Source of the DNA: Promicromonospora iranensis
GTDB lineage: Bacteria; Actinomycetota; Actinomycetes; Actinomycetales; Cellulomonadaceae
DNA: 64,000 nucleotides
NCBI RefSeq assembly: GCF_028994805.1
Contig: NZ_JAJQQP010000008.1
Location: forward strand, 168,534-232,533
Reading direction: 5' to 3'
Below the pieces are notes generated by a model. The model saw nothing but the letters and a program-made list of their open reading frames with translations. It made no database searches and was not told where the DNA came from. This document shows positions 17,355 through 27,365 of this stretch, piece after piece. Position 1 is the stretch's first letter. Every line of letters starts with the position of its first letter. The translations under genes and the position numbers were made by a program.

Positions 17355-18329
17355 ATGGCAGGAAACTCGAAGCGCGCCGGTGCGGTACGCAAGGCAGGCT
17401 CCAAGAAGGGCGCCCAGGTAGGCACCGGCGGACACAGCCGTAAGGCGCTGCAGGGCAAGGGTCCGACGCCCAAGGCGGAGGACCGGACCTACCACCCCGC
17501 GCACGAGCGCAAGCTGGCGGCGGAGAGGCGCGCGGCTGCCGGGCGGCGGCCGGGCGGGAAGGCGGGTCGGAGCGGCACCACCACCGAGGTCGTCACCGGC
17601 CGCAACGCGGTGCTGGAGGCGCTGCGCGCCGAGATGCCCGCCGAGGGCATCTACCTGGCCACGCACCTCGATTCGGACGACCGCACCCAGGAGATCCTGG
17701 AGATCGCGCACACGCGCAGCCTCCCGATGTTCGAGGCCTCGCGGCTCGACCTCGACAAGATCACCGAGGGTGCGGTGCACCAGGGCGTCGCCATGAAGGT
17801 GCCGCCGTACGACTACAAGGACTCCGAGGACCTGCTCGACGCCGCGGCCGAGGCCGGGGAGCCGCCGCTGATCGTGGCGCTCGACAACATCACCGACCCC
17901 CGCAACCTCGGTGCCGTGCTCCGGTCCGCCGGCGCGTTCGGCGCGCACGGCGTGCTGGTGCCGGAGCGGCGCGCCGCCGGTGTGACGGCGTCGGCCTGGA
18001 AGGTCTCGGCGGGTGCGGCGGCCCGCGTCCCCGTGGCGCGTGCGACGAACCTGGCCCGCGAGCTCGCCGAGCTGAAGAAGACCGGCTGCTTCGTCGTGGG
18101 GCTCGACGCCGGTGGCGACACGCAGGTGGGCGAGCTCGCGTACGCCACCGACCCCCTCGTGCTGGTCGTCGGCTCGGAGGGCAAGGGCCTGTCCCGCCTG
18201 GTGCGCGAGGCGTGCGACGCGATCGTGTCCATCCCGATCGCCGCCTCCACCGAGTCGCTGAACGCGGCGGTCGCGGCGGGGATCACCCTGTACGAGGTCG
18301 CCAAGCAGCGCGCGACCCCGGCCGGCTAG
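17355..18329 (+). CDS. rlmB: 23S rRNA 2'-O-ribose guanosine methyltransferase RlmB (TrmH family)
   Basis: This SPOUT methyltransferase would methylate G2251 of 23S rRNA. After a basic, disordered leader (about residues 1-72) comes the L30-like substrate domain (TGRNAVLEALRAEMPAEGIY) and then the knotted catalytic domain with NITDPRNLGAVLRSAGAFG, VVGSEGKGLSRLV and IPIAASTESLNAAVAAGI. The length is 324 residues, longer than the E. coli enzyme because of the leader, as in other actinobacteria. The ATG is 21 bp after inverted repeat B. The stop shares CTAG with the convergent DUF4032 gene. Confidence 0.93.
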   Translation: MAGNSKRAGAVRKAGSKKGAQVGTGGHSRKALQGKGPTPKAEDRTYHPAHERKLAAERRAAAGRRPGGKAGRSGTTTEVVTGRNAVLEALRAEMPAEGIYLATHLDSDDRTQEILEIAHTRSLPMFEASRLDLDKITEGAVHQGVAMKVPPYDYKDSEDLLDAAAEAGEPPLIVALDNITDPRNLGAVLRSAGAFGAHGVLVPERRAAGVTASAWKVSAGAAARVPVARATNLARELAELKKTGCFVVGLDAGGDTQVGELAYATDPLVLVVGSEGKGLSRLVREACDAIVSIPIAASTESLNAAVAAGITLYEVAKQRATPAG

Positions 18330-19570
18330 TACTCCGGCTCGGCCTCGCCCGGCGCGAGGCCGAGCACGGCGTCCTCGTCGGGGCGGTGCCGCAGCACGTT
18401 CTCCACGTAGGACTCGGCGGCCTCCGGCAGCGGGATGTCCCGCTGCGCCTGCTGCGAGATGAACCAGCGGTGGTCGAGGATCTCGTGGAACAGCTGCGCC
18501 GGCTCCAGCTTGCGGCGCAGCTCGCGCGGCACGGCGTCGATCGTCGGCCGGAACACCTGGCGCACCCACGCGTGCGCGACGATCTGCTCCTGGTCGTTCT
18601 GCCGGTCCGTCGCCGCGCGGTAGCTGTCGAGGTCGTTGAGCATGCGGCGGGCCTGGTTCTCCTGCACGTCCAGCCCGGTGAGCCGGAGCAGACGGCGGGA
18701 GTGGTGCCCGGCGTCGACCACCTTGGGCTGGATGCGCACCCTGGTGCCGTCGATGTCGGTGGTGATCTCCAGCTCGCCCACGTCGAAGCCGAGGTCGTTG
18801 AGCCGCTCGATGCGGGCGGCGACACGCCAGCGGTCGCCGGAGTCGAACGCCTCGGAGCCGGTGAGGGCGTCCCACAGCTCCTGGTAGCGCTCCACGAGGG
18901 CGTCGCCGATGGCGACCTCGTCGACGTCCTCGTCGAGCAGCTCGCCCGCCGAGAGGTCCATGAGCTCACCGATGATGTTGGTGCGCGCCAGGTCGACGTC
19001 GTAGTTGCGCTGTCCGTTGGTCAGCGTGCGATGGATGTCGCCGGTCTCGGCGTCGACGAGGTAGGCCGCGAACGTCTCGGCGTCCCGCCGGAACAGGGTG
19101 TTGGACAGCGAGACGTCGCCCCAGTAGAAACCCACGAGGTGGAGACGCACCAGGAGCACGGCGAGGGCGTCGATGAGGCGCGTCGCCGTGTCGGGACGCA
19201 GGTCCTGGCTGAACAGCGCGCGGTACGGCAGGGAGAACTGCAGGTGCTCGGTGACGAGCACGGCCTCGAGCCGCTCGCCGTCGGGCGCCCGGCGGCCGGT
19301 GATGACGCCGACCGGGACCACCGAGGGCACCTCGATGCGGTGCAGCTGGCGCAGCAGCTCGTACTCACGGTAGGCGACGGTCTCGCCGATCTCCTTGATC
19401 GCGAGCACCCGGCCCTCGTGGTTGACGAAGCGGACGATGTGCCGCGAGATGCCCTGGGGCAGCGCGGCCAGGACCTCGTCGGGCCACTCGGCCAGCGGTA
19501 CGTCCCACGGGAGGTCCAGCAGCGCCGGGTCAGGTGCGACCGCGGTGATCTGGAGTTTCTGCTGGGTCAT
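18326..19570 (-). CDS. DUF4032 protein with lipopolysaccharide kinase-like N-terminal region
   Basis: The 414-residue product starts MTQQKLQITAVAPDPALLDL. The first half has kinase-like features (AIKEIGETVAYREYELLRQL, then HLVGFYWGDVSLSNTLF, where a Kdo/WaaP-type catalytic Asp would sit, and VDAETG as a DFG-like site), and the second half is the DUF4032 region. It may be a small-molecule or sugar kinase of the protein-kinase-like fold, but no substrate is known. An ATG at 19579 would add three residues. The gene is convergent with rlmB, sharing CTAG, and lies downstream of the ABC ATPase on the same strand, separated by a strong hairpin. Confidence 0.75.
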   Translation of the reverse strand: MTQQKLQITAVAPDPALLDLPWDVPLAEWPDEVLAALPQGISRHIVRFVNHEGRVLAIKEIGETVAYREYELLRQLHRIEVPSVVPVGVITGRRAPDGERLEAVLVTEHLQFSLPYRALFSQDLRPDTATRLIDALAVLLVRLHLVGFYWGDVSLSNTLFRRDAETFAAYLVDAETGDIHRTLTNGQRNYDVDLARTNIIGELMDLSAGELLDEDVDEVAIGDALVERYQELWDALTGSEAFDSGDRWRVAARIERLNDLGFDVGELEITTDIDGTRVRIQPKVVDAGHHSRRLLRLTGLDVQENQARRMLNDLDSYRAATDRQNDQEQIVAHAWVRQVFRPTIDAVPRELRRKLEPAQLFHEILDHRWFISQQAQRDIPLPEAAESYVENVLRHRPDEDAVLGLAPGEAEPEY

Positions 19571-19661
19571 GGGCACCATTCTGCGCTGAGCCGGCCGCTT
19601 GCCCGCGCAAGGCAGGGGGAGCGGCCGTGGATCTCCGCGACGCGGAGGGATGAAAGGCCTG

Positions 19662-19713
19662 CGGGGTGTGTTGCTGTGCGAGGACAAAAGTCCACGCACA
19701 GCAACACACCCCG
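19662..19713. repeat. Inverted repeat C (19-bp perfect arms)
   Basis: Arms 19662-19680 and 19695-19713 are perfectly complementary. Inside them, GGAC and GTCC extend the stem after one A:A mismatch and leave an AAAA loop. A smaller dyad, CTCCGC/GCGGAG, lies at 19633-19647. The element lies after the stop of the ABC ATPase (transcribed leftward) and before the DUF4032 gene, so it may act as terminator. The 19571-19759 spacer has no gene. Confidence 0.93.
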
Positions 19714-19759
19714 AGGAGGTAACCGTTCCCCCGGCGAGCCGAGGGATCAGTCGAAGGGA

Positions 19760-20875
<1,116 letters not shown>

Positions 20876-21027
20876 GACTAGTACATCCCTCCACCGGCAG
20901 GTACGTGCCGGACGATCCGTTGTGGTCGGGTGCCGTTGCTTCCACTCACGTGTCGGCGGTGACACTGTTGCAGCGTGATCGTACCCCGGTTCCTCAAGGC
21001 CGCGGTATCGACCAGGTCACGATCGGG

Positions 21028-23358
21028 TCAGCCCTCGCTCCGCAGGGTGCGGGCGAGCCCGGCGAGGACCGCGGCCAGCGCGTCGGGGTCGGGCACGCGG
21101 TGGGAGGCGAGGGTGTCGCCGGTCCCCACCTTGATCGACAGGTCGCCGGACTCGAGCGCACCGAAGGCGTGCTCGTCCGTGGTGTCGTCGCCCGCGTACA
21201 GGACGCGCACCTTCTCGACGCCCAGCTCGGCCGCGACGGTGCCCCGCAGACGGCGCAGCGCCTCGCCCTTGCTGGTCGGCACCACCGACACCTCGACCAC
21301 GTCCTTGCCGTGCATGGCGGGCAGTCCCAGGTTGGCGGCGACCTCGTCGGCGGCCACCGTGATGGCGGCGGCGTCGTCCACGCTCGCCAGGCGCGTGTGC
21401 ACGACGGCGGCGGCGGGCTTGACCTGCACCCATGCGCCCTCACGGCCTGAGACCGCCGACTCGAACCCGGCCACGAGCGCGTCGAGCTGGCCGGACTGGG
21501 TGGTGGTCAGGTGGAACGGCACCTGCTCGACGCCGGTGGTGGTGGCTCGGCCGGCCTCCGCGCCGTGGCTGCCGACGAGGAACGTGCCGTCGGGCGCGAC
21601 GGTCCGTTCCGCGAGGTCGGACAGGTCCCGCCCGGAGATGAACGCGAGGCGCACGGGCGCCTCCTGCGCCAGCGCGTGCAGCTGCTCGACGGCGGCGCGT
21701 GCGGCGCGTGTCATGGTCGACGACTTCGGGTCGTCGACGAGGGGCGCGAGGGTCCCGTCGAAGTCGCACGCGAGCAGCCAGCCGGTGGTCGGCTTCTTGC
21801 GCCGTCCGTTCCCGTTGCCCATGCGGGCGAGCCGGCCCCGCGCGGGCACCCCGTCCGGCACCGTGGTGAACGCCGTCAGCGCGTCACGGAGGTTGTGATG
21901 GCGGGGTTCCAGGGACCGCGGGTCCACGGTGAGCGGCCGGGGCGGCACGGCGGTGAGCACCCCGAGGAAGGTCTCCGACCACTTGGCGACGTCGTCGGCC
22001 AGCACCTTGCGGCGCAGGCGCCGCATGCGGCGGCGCTGCTCCTTGGGGTCCATGGTCGCGGCGGCGACGATGATGTCCTTCATGCCGTCGATGTCGTGCG
22101 GGTTGACCAGCAGGGGGCCGGGGGAGAGCTCGTCGGCGGCGCCGGTGAACTCGCTCAGCACCAGCGCGCCGCGCTCGTCCGAGCGTGCGGCGATGTACTC
22201 CTTGGCCACGAGGTTCATGCCGTCCCGCAGCGAGGTCACCAGCAGCACGTCGGCCGCCAGGTAGAGGGCCGCCATCTCCTCCGGGGGGTAGGAGTGGTGC
22301 AGGTAGTGGATGGCGGAGTGGCCCAGCTCGCCGTACTCGCCGTTGATCCGGCCGACGAGGACCTCGACGTGCTCGCGGAGCTCCTGGTACGCGCCGACGT
22401 TCTCGCGGCTCGGGCTCGCGACCTGCACGAGGGTGGCGTGCTCGACGTCGAGGCGGCCGTCGTCGAGCAGCTCGCCGTACGCCTTGATGCGGTGCCGGAT
22501 GCCCTTGGTGTAGTCGAGCCGGTCGACCCCCAGCATGAGGGTCTCCGGATTGCCGAGGTCCGCCTTGATCTCCTTGGCCCGGGCCTGCACCTCTGGCGTG
22601 CGGGCGAGGGTGTCGAACCGGTGGGAGTCGATGGAGATGGGGAACGACGAGGCACGGACGTGCCGGCCGGGGCGCCCGTCGGCGTCGGGGATCGTGATGA
22701 CCGGGCCGCGCGTGGTGTAGCCGGTCAGGCGGCGCGCGGACCGGACGAAGTTCGCGGCGTCACCGTTGCGCTGGAAGCCGACGAGGTCCGCCCCGAGCAG
22801 GCCGTCGATGATCTGCCGGCGCCACGGCAGCTGTGCGAACAGCTCGACGGGCGGGAACGGGATGTGGTCGAAGAACCCGATGCGCAGGTCGGGGCGCAGG
22901 TCGCGCAGCATGCGCGGGACGAGCTGGAGCTGGTAGTCGTGCACCCAGACGACCCCGCCCTCGGCGGCCTGCTCGGCCGCGGCGTCGGCGAAGCGCTGGT
23001 TGACCCGGCGGTACGCGTCCCACCACTGGCGGTGGTAGTCGGGGCGCTCGATGACGTCGTGGTAGAGCGGCCAGAGGGTCGCGTTGGAGAAACCCTCGTA
23101 GTAGCGCTCGATCTCCACGGCGTTGAGCGTGACCGGCACCAGCAGCATGCCGTCCGCCTCGAACGGCTCGTGGGCCAGGTCGGGGGCGCCCGACCAGCCC
23201 ACCCAGGCGCCGTCGGCCTCCTGCATCACCGGCTCCAGTGCCGTGACCAGGCCACCAGGAGACCTCTGCCAGGTGAGATCGCCCTCGGGGCCGACCGAGA
23301 AGTCCACCGGCAGCCGGTTCGCGACGACGACCAGATCGTACCCGTCTTTACCCGGCAA
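21028..23358 (-). CDS. Fused trehalose-6-phosphate synthase/phosphatase (OtsA-OtsB)
   Basis: One polypeptide of 776 residues contains both steps of trehalose synthesis from UDP-glucose and glucose 6-phosphate. The N-terminal GT20 domain (about 1-480) shows NRLPVDFSVG, HDYQLQLVPRML and VDRLDYTKGI; the C-terminal HAD phosphatase (about 520-776) starts ACDFDGTLAPLV with the nucleophile Asp and has GDDTTDEHAF. The TTG at 23358 is chosen because AAGGAG lies 6 nt upstream and the protein starts right at the first strand (MPGKDGYDLVVVANRLP). Upstream codons are in frame but lack a ribosome site. It is divergent from a membrane Ser/Thr kinase, 166 bp away. Confidence 0.93.
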   Translation of the reverse strand: MPGKDGYDLVVVANRLPVDFSVGPEGDLTWQRSPGGLVTALEPVMQEADGAWVGWSGAPDLAHEPFEADGMLLVPVTLNAVEIERYYEGFSNATLWPLYHDVIERPDYHRQWWDAYRRVNQRFADAAAEQAAEGGVVWVHDYQLQLVPRMLRDLRPDLRIGFFDHIPFPPVELFAQLPWRRQIIDGLLGADLVGFQRNGDAANFVRSARRLTGYTTRGPVITIPDADGRPGRHVRASSFPISIDSHRFDTLARTPEVQARAKEIKADLGNPETLMLGVDRLDYTKGIRHRIKAYGELLDDGRLDVEHATLVQVASPSRENVGAYQELREHVEVLVGRINGEYGELGHSAIHYLHHSYPPEEMAALYLAADVLLVTSLRDGMNLVAKEYIAARSDERGALVLSEFTGAADELSPGPLLVNPHDIDGMKDIIVAAATMDPKEQRRRMRRLRRKVLADDVAKWSETFLGVLTAVPPRPLTVDPRSLEPRHHNLRDALTAFTTVPDGVPARGRLARMGNGNGRRKKPTTGWLLACDFDGTLAPLVDDPKSSTMTRAARAAVEQLHALAQEAPVRLAFISGRDLSDLAERTVAPDGTFLVGSHGAEAGRATTTGVEQVPFHLTTTQSGQLDALVAGFESAVSGREGAWVQVKPAAAVVHTRLASVDDAAAITVAADEVAANLGLPAMHGKDVVEVSVVPTSKGEALRRLRGTVAAELGVEKVRVLYAGDDTTDEHAFGALESGDLSIKVGTGDTLASHRVPDPDALAAVLAGLARTLRSEG

Positions 23359-23524
23359 TGTACTGCTCCTTGGTTGTAGAAGAGTCTCGCTGTCCAGTGC
23401 CAAGAGTAGCGGCGCCTCTTGCCTGCTCAGGGTAACGACCAGGCAGTTCACTCGCCGGTCGCGGCGAGAGCGCGTGCGAGAGATAGGCGGGCGTCGCCAG
23501 CGCGTGACGGCTACGGTGTGCCTC

Positions 23525-25357
23525 ATGAAGGAGGTGGAAGCCTCGACAGCGCCCTCGAACGGCGCCGGCCCTGCTGCCGGCTCGAAGCTCGGCGGCTACA
23601 CGGTCGTGCGCGAGATCGGTTCCGGCGCCATGGGCGCCGTCTACCGCGCGGAGGACGACGGTGGGCACCCCGTCGCACTCAAGATCCTGCACCGCCACCT
23701 CGACGACCCGTCCGCCCGTGAGCGGCTGCGCCGTGAGGCGGCAGCGCTGCAGGGCCTGCGGCACCCCGCGGTGGCCCGCGTGCTCGACGCCGAGCTCGAA
23801 GGGCCCGAGGCGTTCATCGTCACGGAGCTCGTCGAGGGACCGACGCTGGAGGAGGAGATCGACGAGCGCGGGCCCCTGGACCCCCGTGACCTCTTCGAGC
23901 TCGCCGACCAGCTCGCCGACGCGCTCGAGGCGGTGCACGGCACCGGCGTCGTGCACCGGGACCTCACGCCGTCGAACGTGCTCATCGCCAGGACCGGGCC
24001 CGTGCTGATCGACTTCGGCCTCGCCCAGGGCCCGGGCGACGTGCGTGCGACCCGCACCGGGTTCGTCATGGGCACCCCCGGCTACCTCGCTCCCGAGCTG
24101 CTCGACGGCGCCGAGCCCGGCCCGGACACCGACTGGTGGTCCTGGGCCGCCGTGCTCGCGTTCTCCGGCACCGGCCGCGCGCCGTTCGGCGTCCGGCCCA
24201 CCGAGCTGGTGCTGCGGCGCTCGCGGCAGGGCCAGGCCGACCTCGACGGCCTGCCGGCGCGCACGGCCCGGGCGCTGGGTGCCGCGCTGCGCGCGGTGCC
24301 CGTCGAGCGCTGGGGGCCGGACGAGGTCGCGCGAGCGCTCAAGGCCGGGTCGGAGGCGTTCATCGCCTCGACGACCGGGTCCGACGGCGTAGCGGGCTCG
24401 ACGACGGCGGAGCTCACCTCCGCCGGCGCACCCGACGCCCCGACCGCCTCGATGCCGGCCGACCTCGGCTCGACGCGCGTCATGCCACAGGGCCTCCTGC
24501 CGCACCCGGTGTCCGAGGCGGCCGGCGGAGCCGGCGTCGGCGCAGCGGCAGGAGCCGCGGCCGTCGCGGAGGCCGCCCACCCCGGCGCCGTCGGCGGCGT
24601 GACCGACCTGGCCGCCTCACCTGTCGCGCCCCGGGGTCGATCGATCACCGGCCGGGCGGTCGGCGCCCCGCGCCCCGCGCCGCCGTCCGTCGAACCAGCC
24701 TTCGCCCTGGACCAGCCGAACCCCGCGCACGTCGCCGGCTACCGCGGGCTGTTCCTGGCCGCGGCCCTGGCACTCGTGGCGCTCGCCGCCACCCGGCCGG
24801 GCATCGCCGTCGTCGTGCTCGTGGCCCTGATGATCGTCTCCCGGCTGGCGGGGATCGCCGTCGACGAGTTCCGCAACCGCCGTGCGCGGCGCGGTCCCAG
24901 CCGGGCCGACGCGCTCGTGGCCACCCTCCTGTCGCCCTGGCACCTCGTGCGCGCCGTGTTCGGCGTGCTGCCCGCCGCGGCAGTCGGCATCTGCGCAGGA
25001 GTCGTCGTGGCGCTGCTCGGGCTCATCGTCTTCGCGCCGGGCAACGTGATCATCGCCCCCGTCCCGACCGTCGAGGCGCGGTCGGTGGGCGGCATGAACG
25101 AGCCCATCGTCGACAGCCTCGTGCTCAGCGTGGCGATGCTCGTGACGGTGGTCGCCGCGTGGTTCGGACCGGCGTCGTACGGGACACGGGTCGGGGCCGG
25201 GCCGGTGCTGCGCCGGATCGCTCCCGGCTGGGGCGCCAAGCTCATCCTGACAGTGGTCGTGCTGGCGCTCGCGGTGCTCGCCGCGCAGCCGTTGTTCGAC
25301 GGCACGGTGGACGTGCTGTGGTGGCCCCTGGGAGACCGCCCCGACGTCGTATGGTGA
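23525..25357 (+). CDS. Membrane Ser/Thr protein kinase with multi-helix C-terminal domain
   Basis: The 610-residue protein has an N-terminal Hanks-type kinase (about 25-290) with glycine loop [10 protein letters not shown], Lys53 in VALK, catalytic Asp146 in HRDLTPSN and the DFG at 163-165, so it should be active; the usual Lys after HRDL is Thr, as in many actinobacterial kinases. A Pro/Ala/Thr-rich linker (about 290-395) leads to a C-terminal region with five or so hydrophobic helices. There are no PASTA repeats, so it does not belong to the PknB muropeptide-sensing class. Ligand and targets are unknown. The ATG at 23525 follows the divergent otsAB promoter region. Confidence 0.9.
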   Translation: MKEVEASTAPSNGAGPAAGSKLGGYTVVREIGSGAMGAVYRAEDDGGHPVALKILHRHLDDPSARERLRREAAALQGLRHPAVARVLDAELEGPEAFIVTELVEGPTLEEEIDERGPLDPRDLFELADQLADALEAVHGTGVVHRDLTPSNVLIARTGPVLIDFGLAQGPGDVRATRTGFVMGTPGYLAPELLDGAEPGPDTDWWSWAAVLAFSGTGRAPFGVRPTELVLRRSRQGQADLDGLPARTARALGAALRAVPVERWGPDEVARALKAGSEAFIASTTGSDGVAGSTTAELTSAGAPDAPTASMPADLGSTRVMPQGLLPHPVSEAAGGAGVGAAAGAAAVAEAAHPGAVGGVTDLAASPVAPRGRSITGRAVGAPRPAPPSVEPAFALDQPNPAHVAGYRGLFLAAALALVALAATRPGIAVVVLVALMIVSRLAGIAVDEFRNRRARRGPSRADALVATLLSPWHLVRAVFGVLPAAAVGICAGVVVALLGLIVFAPGNVIIAPVPTVEARSVGGMNEPIVDSLVLSVAMLVTVVAAWFGPASYGTRVGAGPVLRRIAPGWGAKLILTVVVLALAVLAAQPLFDGTVDVLWWPLGDRPDVVW

Positions 25358-25477
25358 TCGGCAGGTGAGGTGTCTGGATCGTAACGAAACGTCCAGCCGC
25401 CTCCCAGCGAGCGCTTGTAGTCTTGACGGGGCGCCGGTGGCGCCTCGCCCCATTGGCCCGCATCTCGAAGGACCCCG

Positions 25478-26335
25478 ATGTCGACGAACCAGACCAAGGC
25501 GCAGCGTCGAGACGCCGCCCGTGCCGAGGCCCTTGCCCTCCAGAAGAAGCAGCAGGCACGCGAGAAGCGCAGCCGCTTGATCGTGCTGAGCGCGCTCGGA
25601 GTCGGACTCGCGATCCTGGTCGCGGCCGTGGTGCTGATCTTCCTCGAGGGGCAGAAGACGCCCATGGAGAAGGTCGACAACATCCCGGCGGGTGTGGTCC
25701 AGGACACCGGGATCCCGGTGGGCGCCGAGGGCGCCGCGGGCACCACGAACGAGGGCGCGAAGACGCTCGACGTGTACGTGGACTACATGTGCCCGGTCTG
25801 CGGCCAGTTCGAGGCGCTGAACGGTGCGAGCATCGCCGAGCTGCGCGAGGCCGGTGACCTCACGCTCGTGGTGCACCCGGTCTCGATCCTGGACCGCACG
25901 TCCCAGGGCACCGAGTACTCGACGCGTGCCGCGGCGGCCGCGGCATGGGTGGCCGACCGTGCGCCGGAGCAGTTCTCCGCGTTCCACGACGCGATGTTCG
26001 CGAGCCAGCCGGAGGAGCAGACGCCGGGTCTTTCCGACGAGCAGATCGCCCAGGTCGCCGAGCAGGCGGGCGTGCCGGCCGATGCGGCCGCAGGCATCGC
26101 TGACGGTACGGCGCACGAGACCTACGAGGAGTGGGTCTCGGCCGCCTCGGAGGTCGCGGGCGACGACCCGGACCTCCGGAACGCCCAGGGCGGCTTCGGT
26201 ACGCCGACCGTGGTGATCGACGGCGAGCGGTTCGAGGCCTGGCAGAACCCCGGTGCGCTGACCGCGGCGATCACCGGTGAGGCGCCCGCCTCGGAGGAGC
26301 CGTCCGCGGAGCCGTCGACGGAGCCGTCCGAGTAG
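25478..26335 (+). CDS. Membrane-anchored DsbA-like thioredoxin-fold protein
   Basis: After a basic, charged cytoplasmic N-terminus and one membrane helix (about 34-57), the protein has a DsbA-type thioredoxin domain outside the membrane with the active site CPVC (Cys105 and Cys108) and a cis-Pro segment GTPTVVIDGE. It belongs to the actinobacterial thioredoxin_4 group that forms or shuffles disulfides in exported proteins. The C-terminus ends in repeated EPS/TEPS residues. It is followed by a strong terminator and then by tRNA-Thr. Confidence 0.9.
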   Translation: MSTNQTKAQRRDAARAEALALQKKQQAREKRSRLIVLSALGVGLAILVAAVVLIFLEGQKTPMEKVDNIPAGVVQDTGIPVGAEGAAGTTNEGAKTLDVYVDYMCPVCGQFEALNGASIAELREAGDLTLVVHPVSILDRTSQGTEYSTRAAAAAAWVADRAPEQFSAFHDAMFASQPEEQTPGLSDEQIAQVAEQAGVPADAAAGIADGTAHETYEEWVSAASEVAGDDPDLRNAQGGFGTPTVVIDGERFEAWQNPGALTAAITGEAPASEEPSAEPSTEPSE

Positions 26336-26367
26336 TCCAGCAGCTCAGTAGTCCACAGGTTGTGGAT

Positions 26368-26401
26368 GGCGGGGTCCCGGGCTGCGGCCCGGGACCCCGC
26401 C
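26368..26401. terminator. Terminator after the DsbA-like gene
   Basis: A perfect 15-bp GC stem (26368-26382 with 26387-26401) and a TGCG tetraloop follow the gene by 32 bp. A smaller dyad, TCCACA-GGT-TGTGGA, lies at 26352-26366. Confidence 0.85.
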
Positions 26402-26531
26402 GTCGTCCGCGCCGGTCCGCCCGCGAATGTCCTACCACCAAGGGGTTCGGCATGGAACTGGTGGCCGGCCCATGCCAGACCACATTCTGGAAGCGGACTG
26501 GTGGCGGGAACCGTTAGGCTGTTTCCGGCCC

Positions 26532-26607
26532 GCCGCCTTAGCTCAGCTGGTAGAGCTCCCGCCTTGTAAGCGGAAGGTCGTCGGTTCGAACCCGACAGGC
26601 GGCTCCA
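26532..26607 (+). tRNA. tRNA-Thr (anticodon TGT)
   Basis: The cloverleaf can be folded by eye: acceptor arms GCCGCCT (26532-26538) and AGGCGGC (26597-26603), the D arm with GCTCAGCTGGTAGAGC, anticodon loop CTTGTAA, and the T arm GTCGGTTCGAACCCGAC. The anticodon TGT reads ACA, giving threonine. The CCA end is encoded at 26605-26607. A stem-loop terminator follows three bases later. Confidence 0.96.
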
Positions 26608-26609
26608 GA

Positions 26610-26642
26610 GGCCCGGGTCAGCAGCGGGTGCTGACCCGGGCC
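26610..26642 (+). terminator. Terminator of tRNA-Thr
   Basis: A perfect 14-bp stem (26610-26623 with 26629-26642) with a GCGGG loop starts three bases after the tRNA CCA, followed by the weak tail GTTCGCCTT. Confidence 0.88.
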
Positions 26643-26662
26643 GTTCGCCTTCTCCGGTGCGG

Positions 26663-26777
26663 GCAACTGACCGAACTCAGCGACTTCGGTCGGTTGCCAT
26701 GAGATCGGTCGGTCAACCGACCGATCTCATGGCATCGGACCGATCTCGGTTCCCGCGGGGTGCAACTGACCGAAGTC
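26663..26777. repeat. Compound palindrome E built from GACCGA words
   Basis: GCAACTGACCGAA occurs at 26663-26675 and 26762-26774, and an inverted near-copy TTCGGTCGGTTGC lies at 26685-26697. Between them is an 18-bp perfect inverted repeat, 26696-26713 with 26716-26733, and ATCGGACCGAT at 26734-26744. The array sits between the tRNA terminator and the stop of the convergent TetR gene and has no ORF. Confidence 0.88.
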
Positions 26778-26793
26778 ACGGACCTGCTGCCGG

Positions 26794-27330
26794 TCAGCCG
26801 GCGACCGCCCGCACCAGGTGCTCCGCGACCGCCCGGCGCTGCGCCTCGGGCAGGTCCCGGTAGGCCAGCGCCTCGAACATCCACAGCCCGTCGGCGGCGA
26901 GCCGGGTGACGAGGCGGGCCATGGACGCGGCGTCGGTCCCGGCGTCTGCGGGAACGGGCGCCCAGCGCTCCAGGACGCCGCTCCACGGCGCGGCCCACTC
27001 GGGGTGGGTGGCGGCCTCGAGCATGAGCTGCAGCTCGGCACGGGTTGCGGACCGGGTACTCACGCGGATGTAGGCGGACAGCCGTTCGTCGGCGGTGAGG
27101 TCGTCGAGGGGCCTGCCGGCGTCGGCGAGGAGGGAGGCCTCCCACCGGTCGGCGAGGTGCTGGTGGATGGCCGCCAGCAGGTCCTCACGGGACGGGAAGT
27201 GGTACATGATCCCGCCGCGCGTCAGCTCCGCCTCGGCCGCGACGGAGTCGAAGGTGACGGCGGTGACGCCCTCGCGCTGGATGACGCGGACGGCGGCGTC
27301 GAGGATGCGGTCGCGGTTGCTCGGTCGCAC
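26794..27330 (-). CDS. TetR-family regulator of the adjacent exporter
   Basis: The 178-residue repressor has its helix-turn-helix within residues 4-50 (VTFDSVAAEAELTRGGIMYHF), with a C-terminal domain typical of multidrug-responsive TetR proteins. The GTG at 27330 is preferred since GGAGG lies just upstream and the protein starts at the DNA-binding domain (MRPSNRDRILDAA). It is 35 bp downstream of the MFS exporter on the same strand, so it is probably co-transcribed and represses its own operon through the dyad at 28903-28932 (inference). Confidence 0.87.
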   Translation of the reverse strand: MRPSNRDRILDAAVRVIQREGVTAVTFDSVAAEAELTRGGIMYHFPSREDLLAAIHQHLADRWEASLLADAGRPLDDLTADERLSAYIRVSTRSATRAELQLMLEAATHPEWAAPWSGVLERWAPVPADAGTDAASMARLVTRLAADGLWMFEALAYRDLPEAQRRAVAEHLVRAVAG

Positions 27331-27365
27331 GGGGCCTCCGTGGGCGTATCTCGGTCGGGGCGGGT

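Noticed and set aside
16725..18875. A 716-codon open frame on the minus strand across cysS and rlmB
   Set aside because: It crosses two conserved genes and an inverted repeat, is full of Arg/Gly/Ala runs and matches no family.
21511..23379. A 622-codon open frame on the plus strand
   Set aside because: Antisense to otsAB, whose active-site motifs in both domains are intact.
23525..25357. Possible pseudokinase, since the Lys after HRDL is Thr
   Set aside because: The ATP-binding Lys, catalytic Asp and DFG Asp are all present and this Thr is common in active actinobacterial kinases.
26349..26368. Two DnaA-box-like words (TAGTCCACA and an inverted TGTGGATG)
   Set aside because: They form one short hairpin next to a terminator, are imperfect, and no dnaA, dnaN or AT-rich unwinding region is near.
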